The position numbers and the translations under genes are program-made. A model generated the notes under the pieces. That model was not told where the DNA came from. It made no database searches and saw only the letters and a program-made list of their open reading frames with translations. 7,828 bases of DNA, taken from NCBI GenBank assembly GCA_020721745.1, contig DYMC01000112.1, forward strand, positions 1 through 7,828, given 5' to 3'. The stretch's first letter is position 1. Each line of letters opens with the position of its first letter. This DNA is from Lentisphaera sp. (GTDB taxonomy: Bacteria; Verrucomicrobiota; Lentisphaeria; Victivallales; GWF2-50-93). Positions 1 through 7,110 of the stretch are shown piece after piece.

Positions 1-428
1 AGCTCGACCTGCGCGAACTGCTAAACCAGAACTTCCTCTGCTACGACGGCAAAGGCCCTGTGCCCGAGCAGATCCACGCCTACCTCTCCACCAACTGGAA
101 AGAACTGCGCAACCTGCCCAAGGACGACGAGAGCCTTCGTGCCAAGGGCAAGGACCGCTGGTACATGCCCGACCCCAATAAGGCCGGCGACCTGGAGAAG
201 CTGCGCGAGAAGGCACTGCTCAAGGAGTTCGAGGAATACAAAGAGGTCAAGAAGAAGCTCAAGGTCTTCCGCCTGGAAGCTGTCCGCGCCGGATTCAAGA
301 AAGCCTGGCAGGAACGTGACTACGCCGTCATCGTCGCCGTGGCCGACAAGATCCCCAACAACGTCCTTGAAGAAGATCCCAAGCTGCTCATGTGGTACGA
401 CCATGCGGTAACGCGGATGGGAACTTGA
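1..428 (+). CDS. pglXI: C-terminal end of BREX type 3 adenine-specific DNA methyltransferase PglXI (5' partial)
   Basis: The reading frame is open from base 3 and ends in TGA at 426-428, giving 141 C-terminal residues; the start and the catalytic motifs lie left of the window. The tail has the block WYMPDPNKAGDLEKLREKAL followed by KEFEEYKEVKKKLK. I recognise this as the conserved C-terminal segment of the large adenine-specific methyltransferases (DUF1156/COG1743-like) found in BREX type 3 loci. The last stretch, LLMWYDHAVTRMGT, is also typical of that family end. In BREX, the PglX enzyme methylates adenine in a non-palindromic site on host DNA so that self can be told from phage. The identification rests on this tail plus the downstream helicase-pglZ-brxA order. 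No NPPY motif can be seen because that region is missing. A DISARM or other DUF1156 methylase is the alternative, made less likely by the pglZ downstream. Confidence 0.8.
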   Translation, partial: LDLRELLNQNFLCYDGKGPVPEQIHAYLSTNWKELRNLPKDDESLRAKGKDRWYMPDPNKAGDLEKLREKALLKEFEEYKEVKKKLKVFRLEAVRAGFKKAWQERDYAVIVAVADKIPNNVLEEDPKLLMWYDHAVTRMGT

Positions 429-448
429 GACTTGGAATGATACAAATT

Positions 449-454
449 AAGGAG
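449..454 (+). promoter_or_regulatory. Strong Shine-Dalgarno site for the AIPR gene
   Basis: AAGGAG is placed 8 bases before the ATG at 463, inside the only true intergenic gap of the window (429-462, AT-rich). It fixes the AIPR start and shows that this gene has its own ribosome binding site, independent of the methyltransferase gene that ends 20 bases earlier. No convincing -35/-10 pair was seen in the gap, so read-through from the upstream BREX promoter is the likelier source of transcript. Confidence 0.8.
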
Positions 455-462
455 ATGAAAAT

Positions 463-2145
463 ATGAATATCAACGCCAGTATCATTGATCAGCGGGTTAC
501 CGGTATTGTTGAGGATCATCCCGAGTGGTTGCCAGATGGCAATGATCTTAATAAGAAAAAGTCAGCGGCATTTGTACTGCTGTGCATCTCAACTTGCCTT
601 GAGATGCCTCTGGATGAGGCCGCCGAATTGATTACCGAAGGCGGCAATGATGCCGGCGTTGATGGGCTCCATGTTGGCGAAGTAGAGGACGGGGAGTTTT
701 TGGTCACGATCTTCCAAGGCAAATACAAGGTGAAGGATCTGGAAGGCGAGGCAAATTTTCCAGAAAACGGCGTCCAGAAAGCTGTTGATACCGTACAAGT
801 GCTGTTTGATCCATACAGAAAAGTCGCTCTAAATGAAAAGATAGCACCAAAAATTGAGGAAATTCGTTCTCTTATCCGTGACGCCTATATTCCCAATGTG
901 CGTGTTATTTTGTGCAACAACGGTGCGCAATGGACGGGGCAGGCTGACATTTGGATAGATGAGGCAAAAAAGGATTACGGCGACAAGGTTAACTTCGTCC
1001 ATTTCAATCATGACTCCATAGTCAACATCCTACAAAGAAGCAAAAAGGTTGATGCCACTTTGACCTTGAGTGGCCAGGCAATTGTCGAGGACATGAACTA
1101 CATGCGCGTATTGGTCGGACGTGTTTCCGTGCAAGAAATCCATAGACTGTTCAATGATCATGGCGACAAGCTTCTGGAGCGAAATATTCGCCGGTACCTC
1201 GGCCTGCACACCAATCGCGTCAATACAGCCATTCATGAAACGCTTTGTGATCCGCAACGGTCCGATAAATTTTACTTCTACAACAACGGCATCACCGTGG
1301 TTTGTGACAAGTTTGATTACAATGCCTTTCAAAAATCGGACTACAAAGTTCAACTTAAAAACATGCAGGTCATCAATGGCGGCCAGACCTGCAAAACGAT
1401 TCAGGAAACATTGAACAATCAGAGGCAACAAAGGTTGTTTCCTGTAGGTGAGTCCGCCTACGTCATGGTTCGCATTTATCAGCTTGCCGAAACACACAAG
1501 GATTTTGTCCAGGACATCACCTATGCGACCAATAGCCAGAATCCCGTTGATTTGCGGGATCTACGGTCGAATGACGAGATCCAGAAACAACTTGAAATTG
1601 GCATTACTGATATGGGTTACACCTACAAACGACAGCGTGAGGAGGGTGGCGGCGGCTCTAATGTCATTACCAGTTCCATTGTTGCGGAATCGGTTCTGGC
1701 AATTTGGAGAAAACGACCGCATCAAGCAAAATTCCGTCGCAAAGAGCACTTCGGTAAGCTGTATGAAGACATTTTTAAGGATTTGAATGCGGCGCAAGCG
1801 CTCCTTGCGGTTCTGATTTTTCGGGCAGTTGAAAACAGGAGGAAACGGCCGACATCTTTGACACCACCAGATTACATGCCTTATGCATCGCATTACATTT
1901 CGATGTTGATTGGCCGAAAGCTTCTGGGCGACATGGGTGTTTCGCTAACGGAAGTCTCACATGGTAATTTCCAGAAAATCCTTAAAAAATTTGAAGATAA
2001 TCAAGCGGAATATCACGCAAGCGCTGTTGAGGATGTGACAGATGCCTTGAAAGCCTGTTACGGAGATAGAGATATATCTCTTCAACAACTTTCAGCGACC
2101 TTTAGGCGTGGAGATCTTCTTGAGACGCTTGGATCGCATGAATAA
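463..2145 (+). CDS. AIPR-family (abortive infection phage resistance) protein with a possible N-terminal PD-(D/E)XK-like nuclease region
   Basis: A 560-residue soluble protein with no signal peptide or membrane segment. The central part carries the hallmarks of the AIPR family (PF10592): FYFYNNGITVVCDKF at about 270-284 and MQVINGGQTCKTIQE at about 301-315. These are followed by the family's middle and C-terminal region (ATNSQNPVDLRDL near 355-367; a glycine run at 395-398; helical tail to 560). The N-terminal 100 residues contain GGNDAGVDGLHV (60-71) and then FQGKYKV (84-90). This resembles the GxxDxGIDxxx...QxK pattern of Mrr-like PD-(D/E)XK endonucleases, with D63 or D67, Q85 and K87 as candidate active-site residues. 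AIPR proteins are linked with abortive infection phage resistance; their biochemical action is not settled. The gene sits between pglXI and brxHII and is not part of the standard BREX-3 set. It has lower G+C than its neighbours, and its end overlaps the helicase start by 8 bases. The family call is firm; the nuclease activity is inferred. Confidence 0.88.
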   Translation: MNINASIIDQRVTGIVEDHPEWLPDGNDLNKKKSAAFVLLCISTCLEMPLDEAAELITEGGNDAGVDGLHVGEVEDGEFLVTIFQGKYKVKDLEGEANFPENGVQKAVDTVQVLFDPYRKVALNEKIAPKIEEIRSLIRDAYIPNVRVILCNNGAQWTGQADIWIDEAKKDYGDKVNFVHFNHDSIVNILQRSKKVDATLTLSGQAIVEDMNYMRVLVGRVSVQEIHRLFNDHGDKLLERNIRRYLGLHTNRVNTAIHETLCDPQRSDKFYFYNNGITVVCDKFDYNAFQKSDYKVQLKNMQVINGGQTCKTIQETLNNQRQQRLFPVGESAYVMVRIYQLAETHKDFVQDITYATNSQNPVDLRDLRSNDEIQKQLEIGITDMGYTYKRQREEGGGGSNVITSSIVAESVLAIWRKRPHQAKFRRKEHFGKLYEDIFKDLNAAQALLAVLIFRAVENRRKRPTSLTPPDYMPYASHYISMLIGRKLLGDMGVSLTEVSHGNFQKILKKFEDNQAEYHASAVEDVTDALKACYGDRDISLQQLSATFRRGDLLETLGSHE

Positions 2146-5035
2146 TTCCTGGCAATACAGCACCGTTCATAACAGCGTCTGCAAGGTCATTGAAGAACAG
2201 ACCTTGTGGGGGCAGACGGTGTGCCGTGTCTGGTTGCCGAACCAGGACGCGGTGGTGCGCGTTCCCCGCTCCGCCTTGCGGCCGCTGAGTGCCGACCTGC
2301 AGCCGGAGATCGAGGCCGGGCGCATTGCCTATGTGGCCGCCGCAGCCAAGGTGGCCGAGGTGCTCGAAGGCTCCACCAGCGCCACCGAGGGCCATGTGCT
2401 GCTGGCTCCCATGGAGTCCAACGTCATTCCGCTGCCGCACCAGATCCACGCCTTGTCTCGGGCCATCTCCGGTGACCGCGTGCGCTACCTGCTGGCCGAC
2501 GAGGTGGGTCTCGGCAAGACCATCGAGGCCGGGCTGGTCATGCGCGAGCTCAAACTGCGCGGACTGGTGCGTCGGACATTGGTCGTCTCGCCGAAGGGAA
2601 TCGCTACCCAGTGGGTGGCGGAAATGCAGACCCACTTCAACGAGCAGTTCCAGCTCGTGCTGGGCGACGACATCGGCACATTGCAACGCCTGGCTCCAGG
2701 GGCGGATCACCGGAGCTCAGCCTGGTCGATGTTTGATCAGGTCATCGTCTCCCTGGATTCGGTCAAACCCATGGACAAGCGGCGCGGCTGGACCGCCGAG
2801 CGCGTCGCCGAATACAACCGCAGCCGGTTCGAGGATCTGATTACCGCCGGTTGGGATCTGGTGATCGTGGACGAAGCGCATCGGCTGGGCGGCAGTACCG
2901 ACCAGGTCGCCCGCTACAAGCTCGGCAAGGGGCTGGCGGAAGCCGCGCCCTATGTGTTGCTCCTTTCGGCGACTCCCCACCAGGGGAAGACCGACGCCTT
3001 CCATCGCCTGATGAACCTGCTGGATGACGACGCCTTTCCGGATATGGACAGCGTCTCCCGCGAGCGGGTGGCCCCGTATGTCATCCGTACCGAGAAGCGC
3101 AAGGCCATCGATGCCGACGGCAAGCCGCTCTTCAAACCCCGGCGGACGCAGATGGCCCCGGTGGCCTGGGAGAGCCGTCACCACCTGCAGCAGCTTCTCT
3201 ACGAGGCGGTGACCGACTATGTGCGCGAGGGCTACAACCAGGCCCTGCGCGAGAAGAAGCGCCACATCGGCTTTCTGATGATCCTGATGCAGCGCCTGGT
3301 GGTTTCCAGCACCCGGGCGATCCGCACCACGCTGGAGCGTCGGCTTGCGGCACTCAAGGATGGTGAGCAACAAGCCAGCCTGCGCCTGGCGGAACTGGAA
3401 AACGGCGCGGACGGATTGGAAAGCCCAGACGATGAAATAGCCGAGCTATATGACATGGACGGCCAGGAGCTGCTCGATGAGCTGCTGAAATCCCATGTGT
3501 CGGCTCTGCAGAGCGAAGGAAGCCATGTTGAGACCCTGCTCGACGCGGCGGTCCGTTGTGAACAGGCTGGACCGGATGCCAAGGCCGAGGCTCTGATCGA
3601 GTGGATCTACAAGCTGCAAGCCGAGGAAAACGAACCGGATCTGAAGGTGCTGATCTTCACCGAGTTCGTGCCGACCCAGCAGATGCTGAAGGAGTTTCTG
3701 GAAGCCCGGGGAATCTCGGTGGTCACCCTGAACGGCTCCATGGCCATGGAGGAACGTGGGGCAGCCCAGGATGCCTTCCGCAAATCGCACCGCGTATTGG
3801 TCTCCACCGATGCGGGCGGTGAGGGTCTGAACCTGCAGTTCGCCCATGTCATCATCAACTACGACATTCCCTGGAACCCCATGCGGCTAGAGCAGCGTAT
3901 CGGCCGCGTGGACCGTATCGGCCAGCCCAAAACCGTACAGGCGATCAATTTCGTATTTGAGGATTCAGTCGAGTTCCGGGTCCGCGAAGTTCTGGAGCAG
4001 AAGCTCTCGGTGATCTTCGACGAGTTCGGCATCGACAAGACCGGCGACGTGCTCGACTCGGCGCAGGCCGGTGAGTTGTTCGAGGATGTGTTCGCCTCGG
4101 CCATCCTTAATCCTGACGGCATCGAAACCTCCGTCGATCACACGGTGGCCAGGATTCGGGATGAGATTCAGCAGGTGCGCGAGTCCTCCGCCATCTACGG
4201 CATATCCGAAGAGCCGGATGTGCAAACCGCTGAGCGTCTGCGCTCGCATCCGCTGCCCCACTGGGTGGAACGGATGACGGTGGGCTACCTCAATTCACAC
4301 GGCGGCGCAGCCAGTCGCAAGCGCTCATGGTGGGATCTGAATTGGCCGGATGGCCAGGAACACCGCAAAGCCGTATTCAGCGCTCGGGAAGCGGATCGTC
4401 TAACCGACGCAACCCTGCTCAATCTCGAAAACAGCCGTGTCCGTGGTCTTGCCCTGAACCTGCCCCAGGTCGCGGCAGGTCAGCCATTGCCGTGCGTAAC
4501 CGTAAGCGGGCTGCCAGCCAGCATCTCCGGACTCTGGGGGCTCTTTGAGATCCGCCTTCAGGCCGGAATGCACCAGAAGACACAACTCCTGCGCATCCCC
4601 ATGGTGCGGCGTGGCTATGTCAGCGTGTTTTTGAGCGAGGAAGGCAAACTGTTTCTGCCCACGGCCCGGCATATCTGGGATGCGCTGCAGACAGCGGAAG
4701 CCCAGGTTCAGGCCACCCTCGGGCAGGATGACTCTATCACCGCCCATGAGCGTTTGCAGATTGCTGCCGAACAGGCCGGACATGAGCTATTCGATGCCCT
4801 GCAGCAGGCGCACCTCGCCTCGGTGAACAGGGAAGAGGAACGCGGCATGGTCGCCTTCACCTCTCGGCGCAAGGCCATCGAACGAGTTGGGCTGCCCGAA
4901 GTGCGCCAGTACCGTCTGGCCCGCTGCGCTGCTGAGGAAAATGAGTGGCGGCATGAACTGCAATCAGCGCGGCAGATCGTACCGGAAATCCGGTCGCTGC
5001 TGATGCTGCGGATCATCAAGGGAGGCGCTCAATGA
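2138..5035 (+). CDS. brxHII: BREX type 3 SNF2/DEAH-box helicase BrxHII
   Basis: A 965-residue superfamily 2 helicase/translocase of the SNF2/RapA-like group. Counting from the ATG at 2138, the Walker A motif is DEVGLGKT at 121-128, motif II is DEAH at 245-248, and motif III is SATP at 277-280. The C-terminal RecA-like lobe starts near KVLIFTEF (493-500), with STDAGGEGLNLQ at 546-557 and motif VI QRIGRVDRIGQ at 586-596. All catalytic residues look intact. An N-terminal region of about 90 residues and a roughly 360-residue C-terminal extension flank the motor. A GTG at 2108 in the same frame would add 10 residues. I prefer the ATG because it overlaps the AIPR stop (2143-2145), suiting translational coupling, and the GTG has no clear Shine-Dalgarno. 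The stop overlaps the pglZ start in an ATGA. The DISARM helicase DrmD is related in type, but the adjoining pglZ points to BREX-3, where the helicase is thought to act in phage DNA exclusion. Confidence 0.85.
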   Translation: MNNSWQYSTVHNSVCKVIEEQTLWGQTVCRVWLPNQDAVVRVPRSALRPLSADLQPEIEAGRIAYVAAAAKVAEVLEGSTSATEGHVLLAPMESNVIPLPHQIHALSRAISGDRVRYLLADEVGLGKTIEAGLVMRELKLRGLVRRTLVVSPKGIATQWVAEMQTHFNEQFQLVLGDDIGTLQRLAPGADHRSSAWSMFDQVIVSLDSVKPMDKRRGWTAERVAEYNRSRFEDLITAGWDLVIVDEAHRLGGSTDQVARYKLGKGLAEAAPYVLLLSATPHQGKTDAFHRLMNLLDDDAFPDMDSVSRERVAPYVIRTEKRKAIDADGKPLFKPRRTQMAPVAWESRHHLQQLLYEAVTDYVREGYNQALREKKRHIGFLMILMQRLVVSSTRAIRTTLERRLAALKDGEQQASLRLAELENGADGLESPDDEIAELYDMDGQELLDELLKSHVSALQSEGSHVETLLDAAVRCEQAGPDAKAEALIEWIYKLQAEENEPDLKVLIFTEFVPTQQMLKEFLEARGISVVTLNGSMAMEERGAAQDAFRKSHRVLVSTDAGGEGLNLQFAHVIINYDIPWNPMRLEQRIGRVDRIGQPKTVQAINFVFEDSVEFRVREVLEQKLSVIFDEFGIDKTGDVLDSAQAGELFEDVFASAILNPDGIETSVDHTVARIRDEIQQVRESSAIYGISEEPDVQTAERLRSHPLPHWVERMTVGYLNSHGGAASRKRSWWDLNWPDGQEHRKAVFSAREADRLTDATLLNLENSRVRGLALNLPQVAAGQPLPCVTVSGLPASISGLWGLFEIRLQAGMHQKTQLLRIPMVRRGYVSVFLSEEGKLFLPTARHIWDALQTAEAQVQATLGQDDSITAHERLQIAAEQAGHELFDALQQAHLASVNREEERGMVAFTSRRKAIERVGLPEVRQYRLARCAAEENEWRHELQSARQIVPEIRSLLMLRIIKGGAQ
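5018..5025 (+). promoter_or_regulatory. Shine-Dalgarno site for pglZ inside the helicase gene end
   Basis: AAGGGAGG lies 6 bases before the pglZ ATG at 5032, within the last codons of the helicase gene. Together with the ATGA stop/start overlap (5032-5035) it fixes the pglZ start and indicates coupled translation. Confidence 0.75.
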
Positions 5036-7110
5036 GTAGTTGGCGAGACGCCATCCTGAACGACTTTGTGCCCAACGTCAGCAAGCTGACCTTGGTCGCC
5101 GACCCGGACTGTCTACTGACCGAGGAGAAACTGGCGCTGGAACTTCGTGGGCGCGGCTTCGACCTGATCGAGTTCCATGATCCAATCGAATTCAGATACG
5201 CCTATGAGTCCAAATATCGATCAAGCTGGGACCGGGGTGAGCACACCGATCTGGTGGTAGTCCTCCGCTTGCAGGATGCGGAGCTGGAATCCTTGCCTTA
5301 CGACCTACTCCAGGCGGGCCGCAAGCTTTCATTCAACTTGGGGGATCTCTTTCCCAACCTGAGCTATCCGGTCATTGAAAAGCTCGACAGGAGCTTGCTG
5401 GATTCGCTTTTTAAGGCCCAGCGCAAGTCACCGCCGGATCGCATGGGCGACAACGCCACCAAAGATTTCATTCTCCGTCATGTGTTCGGCATTGCGGCGG
5501 AACTAATTGGGGGCGAGGTGGAGCTGCTTCGCGCATTGCTGCGCCTGCACTATGGGAAGCTACAGATCCCGCTGACGCTGGCTGAGCGGCTTATCCAGGT
5601 TCTCAAAGGGCATGATGGATTCAAGGCTTGGCCGCTCTCTGAAATCGTTCCGGACGATGAGGCGTTCTTCGCCTTTTTGCAGGAACGCTGGCCGCTATTT
5701 CTTTCCAGGCTCGGCAGCGCTCATCAGGTACGGGAGGATTCGCCGGACAAATCGGCAGGACAGCCGATTTGGACATCGCACAGCGATGCCCTTGCGGTGC
5801 GAACCAGGGAGGGTGAGCATCAATACGGCCTCAAGTATCCCGGCCCTGATCGCCTGCCGTTCGACCATCAGGACATCAAGGTTTACATCGACAACCTGTT
5901 CCTGGAGGGGAAACTCACCCCTGTCGAGGCCAAAGGCATTGAAGTGGATGCCGGGTCCTGGGTTCGAAGCGGCATCGCCACGTCCGGCGTGGACGATGAC
6001 GAGCTACGGATCTCTCGCTTGTTTGGCCTTGTCGAGAAGGAACTGCCCACTGCTGAAGCGCGTTACTCGGACTGGACCGCCTTTGCATTAAAATTGGCCG
6101 AACTGTCAAGTTCAGTGGCGAGGGGCGAGGGACGAGGGGCGAGTGAAAATCTCCTTCAATTCAAAAATCTGCAATCAAAAATCAACAATGTTTTTTTAGG
6201 TTGGCTGGCCGACCACTACTCCAGTCTGATCAACTTGCCGCCGACCAATCCGGCCATGCTGCATCATGTGCCGCGTCGCCTGGCTCGGGACATCGAGGAC
6301 TCCGGTAGCAGCGGTGTGGCGTTAATCGTGGTTGATGGACTTGCTCTGGACCAGTGGGTGACCATCCGCCAGCTTCTGCAAAAGCAGGACGCCAATCTGG
6401 TCATGCGCGAATCCGCGACCTTCGCCTGGATTCCGACGCTGACTTGTGTTTCGAGACAATCGATCTTCTCGGGCAAGCCGCCGCTCTATTTCCCGTCATC
6501 CATCAACTCGACCAACAGCGAAGAGAAACTCTGGAAACAGTTCTGGGAAGGCCATGGCCTGTCCCGACTGGATGTCGCCTACCAGCGCGGCCTTGGCGAC
6601 GGCGATGCTGTGGGCGTCCTCGACTCCGCAATCCACCCCGGGAAGACCAAGGTGGTGGGGCTGGTCGTGGATAAAGTGGACAAAATCATGCACGGCATGC
6701 AACTCGGTTCGGCCGGGATGCACAACCAGATCAAGCAGTGGTGCCAGAGTGGGTTTCTTGCTACATTGGTCGGCCAACTGCTGGATTACGGCTACGAGGT
6801 CTGGCTGACGGCCGATCACGGCAACATCCAATGCGACGGTAAAGGCCGCCCATCTGAAGGGGTGATTGCCGAAACTCGCGGCGAGCGTGTTCGTGTCTAT
6901 CCCACGCCGGAACTCCGCGCTCAGGTGGCTGGGGCCTTCCCGTTTGCCCACGAGTGGCAGCCGGTCGGGTTGCCAGCAGATTATTTCCCCCTGGTGGCCG
7001 GTGGCCGCGACGCATTCGTGAACCCGGGAGATGCCATCGTAGGTCACGGCGGTGTAGCCATCGAAGAAGTCATCGTGCCCCTTGTAAAGTTTGAAAGGAG
7101 AACACGGTGA
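5032..7110 (+). CDS. pglZ: BREX type 3 phosphatase-fold protein PglZ
   Basis: A 692-residue protein of the PglZ family, the signature protein of BREX, with an alkaline-phosphatase-superfamily core in its C-terminal half. Visible core motifs are ALIVVDGLALDQW (430-442, with metal-ligand candidate D435), WIPTLTCVSRQSIFSG (466-481, nucleophile region), VGLVVDKVDKIMHG (542-555), WLTADHGN (591-598, D595/H596) and GHGGVAIEEVIVPL (671-684, H672). The N-terminal 300 residues match the general look of BREX-3 PglZ: an alpha/beta segment with LVADPDCLL near 21-29 and then a helical middle. The start overlaps the helicase stop by 4 bases and the stop overlaps the next gene by 1 base, so the gene is in the middle of an operon. 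Residues about 362-388 are odd: they are encoded by a tandem 7-bp repeat and an A-rich patch (6117-6197) that look like non-coding repeat DNA translated in frame. The frame is nevertheless intact and all core motifs are present, so the protein is probably functional. Confidence 0.92.
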   Translation: MSSWRDAILNDFVPNVSKLTLVADPDCLLTEEKLALELRGRGFDLIEFHDPIEFRYAYESKYRSSWDRGEHTDLVVVLRLQDAELESLPYDLLQAGRKLSFNLGDLFPNLSYPVIEKLDRSLLDSLFKAQRKSPPDRMGDNATKDFILRHVFGIAAELIGGEVELLRALLRLHYGKLQIPLTLAERLIQVLKGHDGFKAWPLSEIVPDDEAFFAFLQERWPLFLSRLGSAHQVREDSPDKSAGQPIWTSHSDALAVRTREGEHQYGLKYPGPDRLPFDHQDIKVYIDNLFLEGKLTPVEAKGIEVDAGSWVRSGIATSGVDDDELRISRLFGLVEKELPTAEARYSDWTAFALKLAELSSSVARGEGRGASENLLQFKNLQSKINNVFLGWLADHYSSLINLPPTNPAMLHHVPRRLARDIEDSGSSGVALIVVDGLALDQWVTIRQLLQKQDANLVMRESATFAWIPTLTCVSRQSIFSGKPPLYFPSSINSTNSEEKLWKQFWEGHGLSRLDVAYQRGLGDGDAVGVLDSAIHPGKTKVVGLVVDKVDKIMHGMQLGSAGMHNQIKQWCQSGFLATLVGQLLDYGYEVWLTADHGNIQCDGKGRPSEGVIAETRGERVRVYPTPELRAQVAGAFPFAHEWQPVGLPADYFPLVAGGRDAFVNPGDAIVGHGGVAIEEVIVPLVKFERRTR
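6117..6144 (+). repeat. Four tandem 7-bp units (consensus GGCGAGG) inside pglZ
   Basis: The units are GGCGAGG (6117-6123), GGCGAGG (6124-6130), GACGAGG (6131-6137) and GGCGAGT (6138-6144). They encode the low-complexity stretch ARGEGRGAS, residues 363-371 of PglZ. The unit length is not a multiple of three, so gain or loss of one unit would shift the pglZ frame before the catalytic core. Confidence 0.85.
6145..6199 (+). repeat. A+T-rich patch with a short direct repeat inside pglZ
   Basis: Directly after the heptad array the base composition changes abruptly to A-rich. TCAAAAATC occurs twice, at 6161-6169 and 6175-6183, 14 bases apart, and a run of seven T follows at 6191-6197. The patch codes for roughly ENLLQFKNLQSKINNVFL. 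With the heptads it looks like an extragenic repeat captured in the coding sequence; that origin is an inference. Confidence 0.5.
7094..7100 (+). promoter_or_regulatory. Shine-Dalgarno site for the brxA-like gene
   Basis: AAAGGAG lies in the last codons of pglZ, 9 bases before the ATG at 7110 and 6 bases before an in-frame GTG at 7107. Either codon could be used; the choice changes the protein by one residue. Confidence 0.7.

Noticed and set aside
1030..1497. Antisense open frame of 155 codons opposite the AIPR gene
   Set aside because: It is a shadow of the well-supported AIPR frame with no family features and no ribosome site noted.
1639..1659. Glycine-rich run (GGTGGCGGCGGC) in the AIPR gene as a slippage repeat
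   Set aside because: It is short, a codon-multiple and in frame. It encodes a plausible flexible loop, so there is no sign of a switch.
2068..2081. Perfect 14-bp palindrome AGAGATATATCTCT near the end of the AIPR gene
   Set aside because: It is within coding sequence, and about one such palindrome is expected by chance in roughly every 16 kb. There is no second copy or nearby promoter to support an operator.
2102..3373. Two long antisense open frames (about 202 and 218 codons) opposite the helicase gene
   Set aside because: They lie wholly opposite a helicase frame with every catalytic motif intact, have no recognisable motifs, and are expected in GC-rich coding DNA.
2138..5035. Helicase as DISARM DrmD
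   Set aside because: The motor type is compatible, but the adjoining pglZ and brxA-like genes are BREX genes and no DISARM drmA/B/C gene is seen.
7070..7110. Terminator between pglZ and the next gene
   Set aside because: There is no GC-rich hairpin followed by a T run, and the two genes overlap by one base with a Shine-Dalgarno site inside pglZ.
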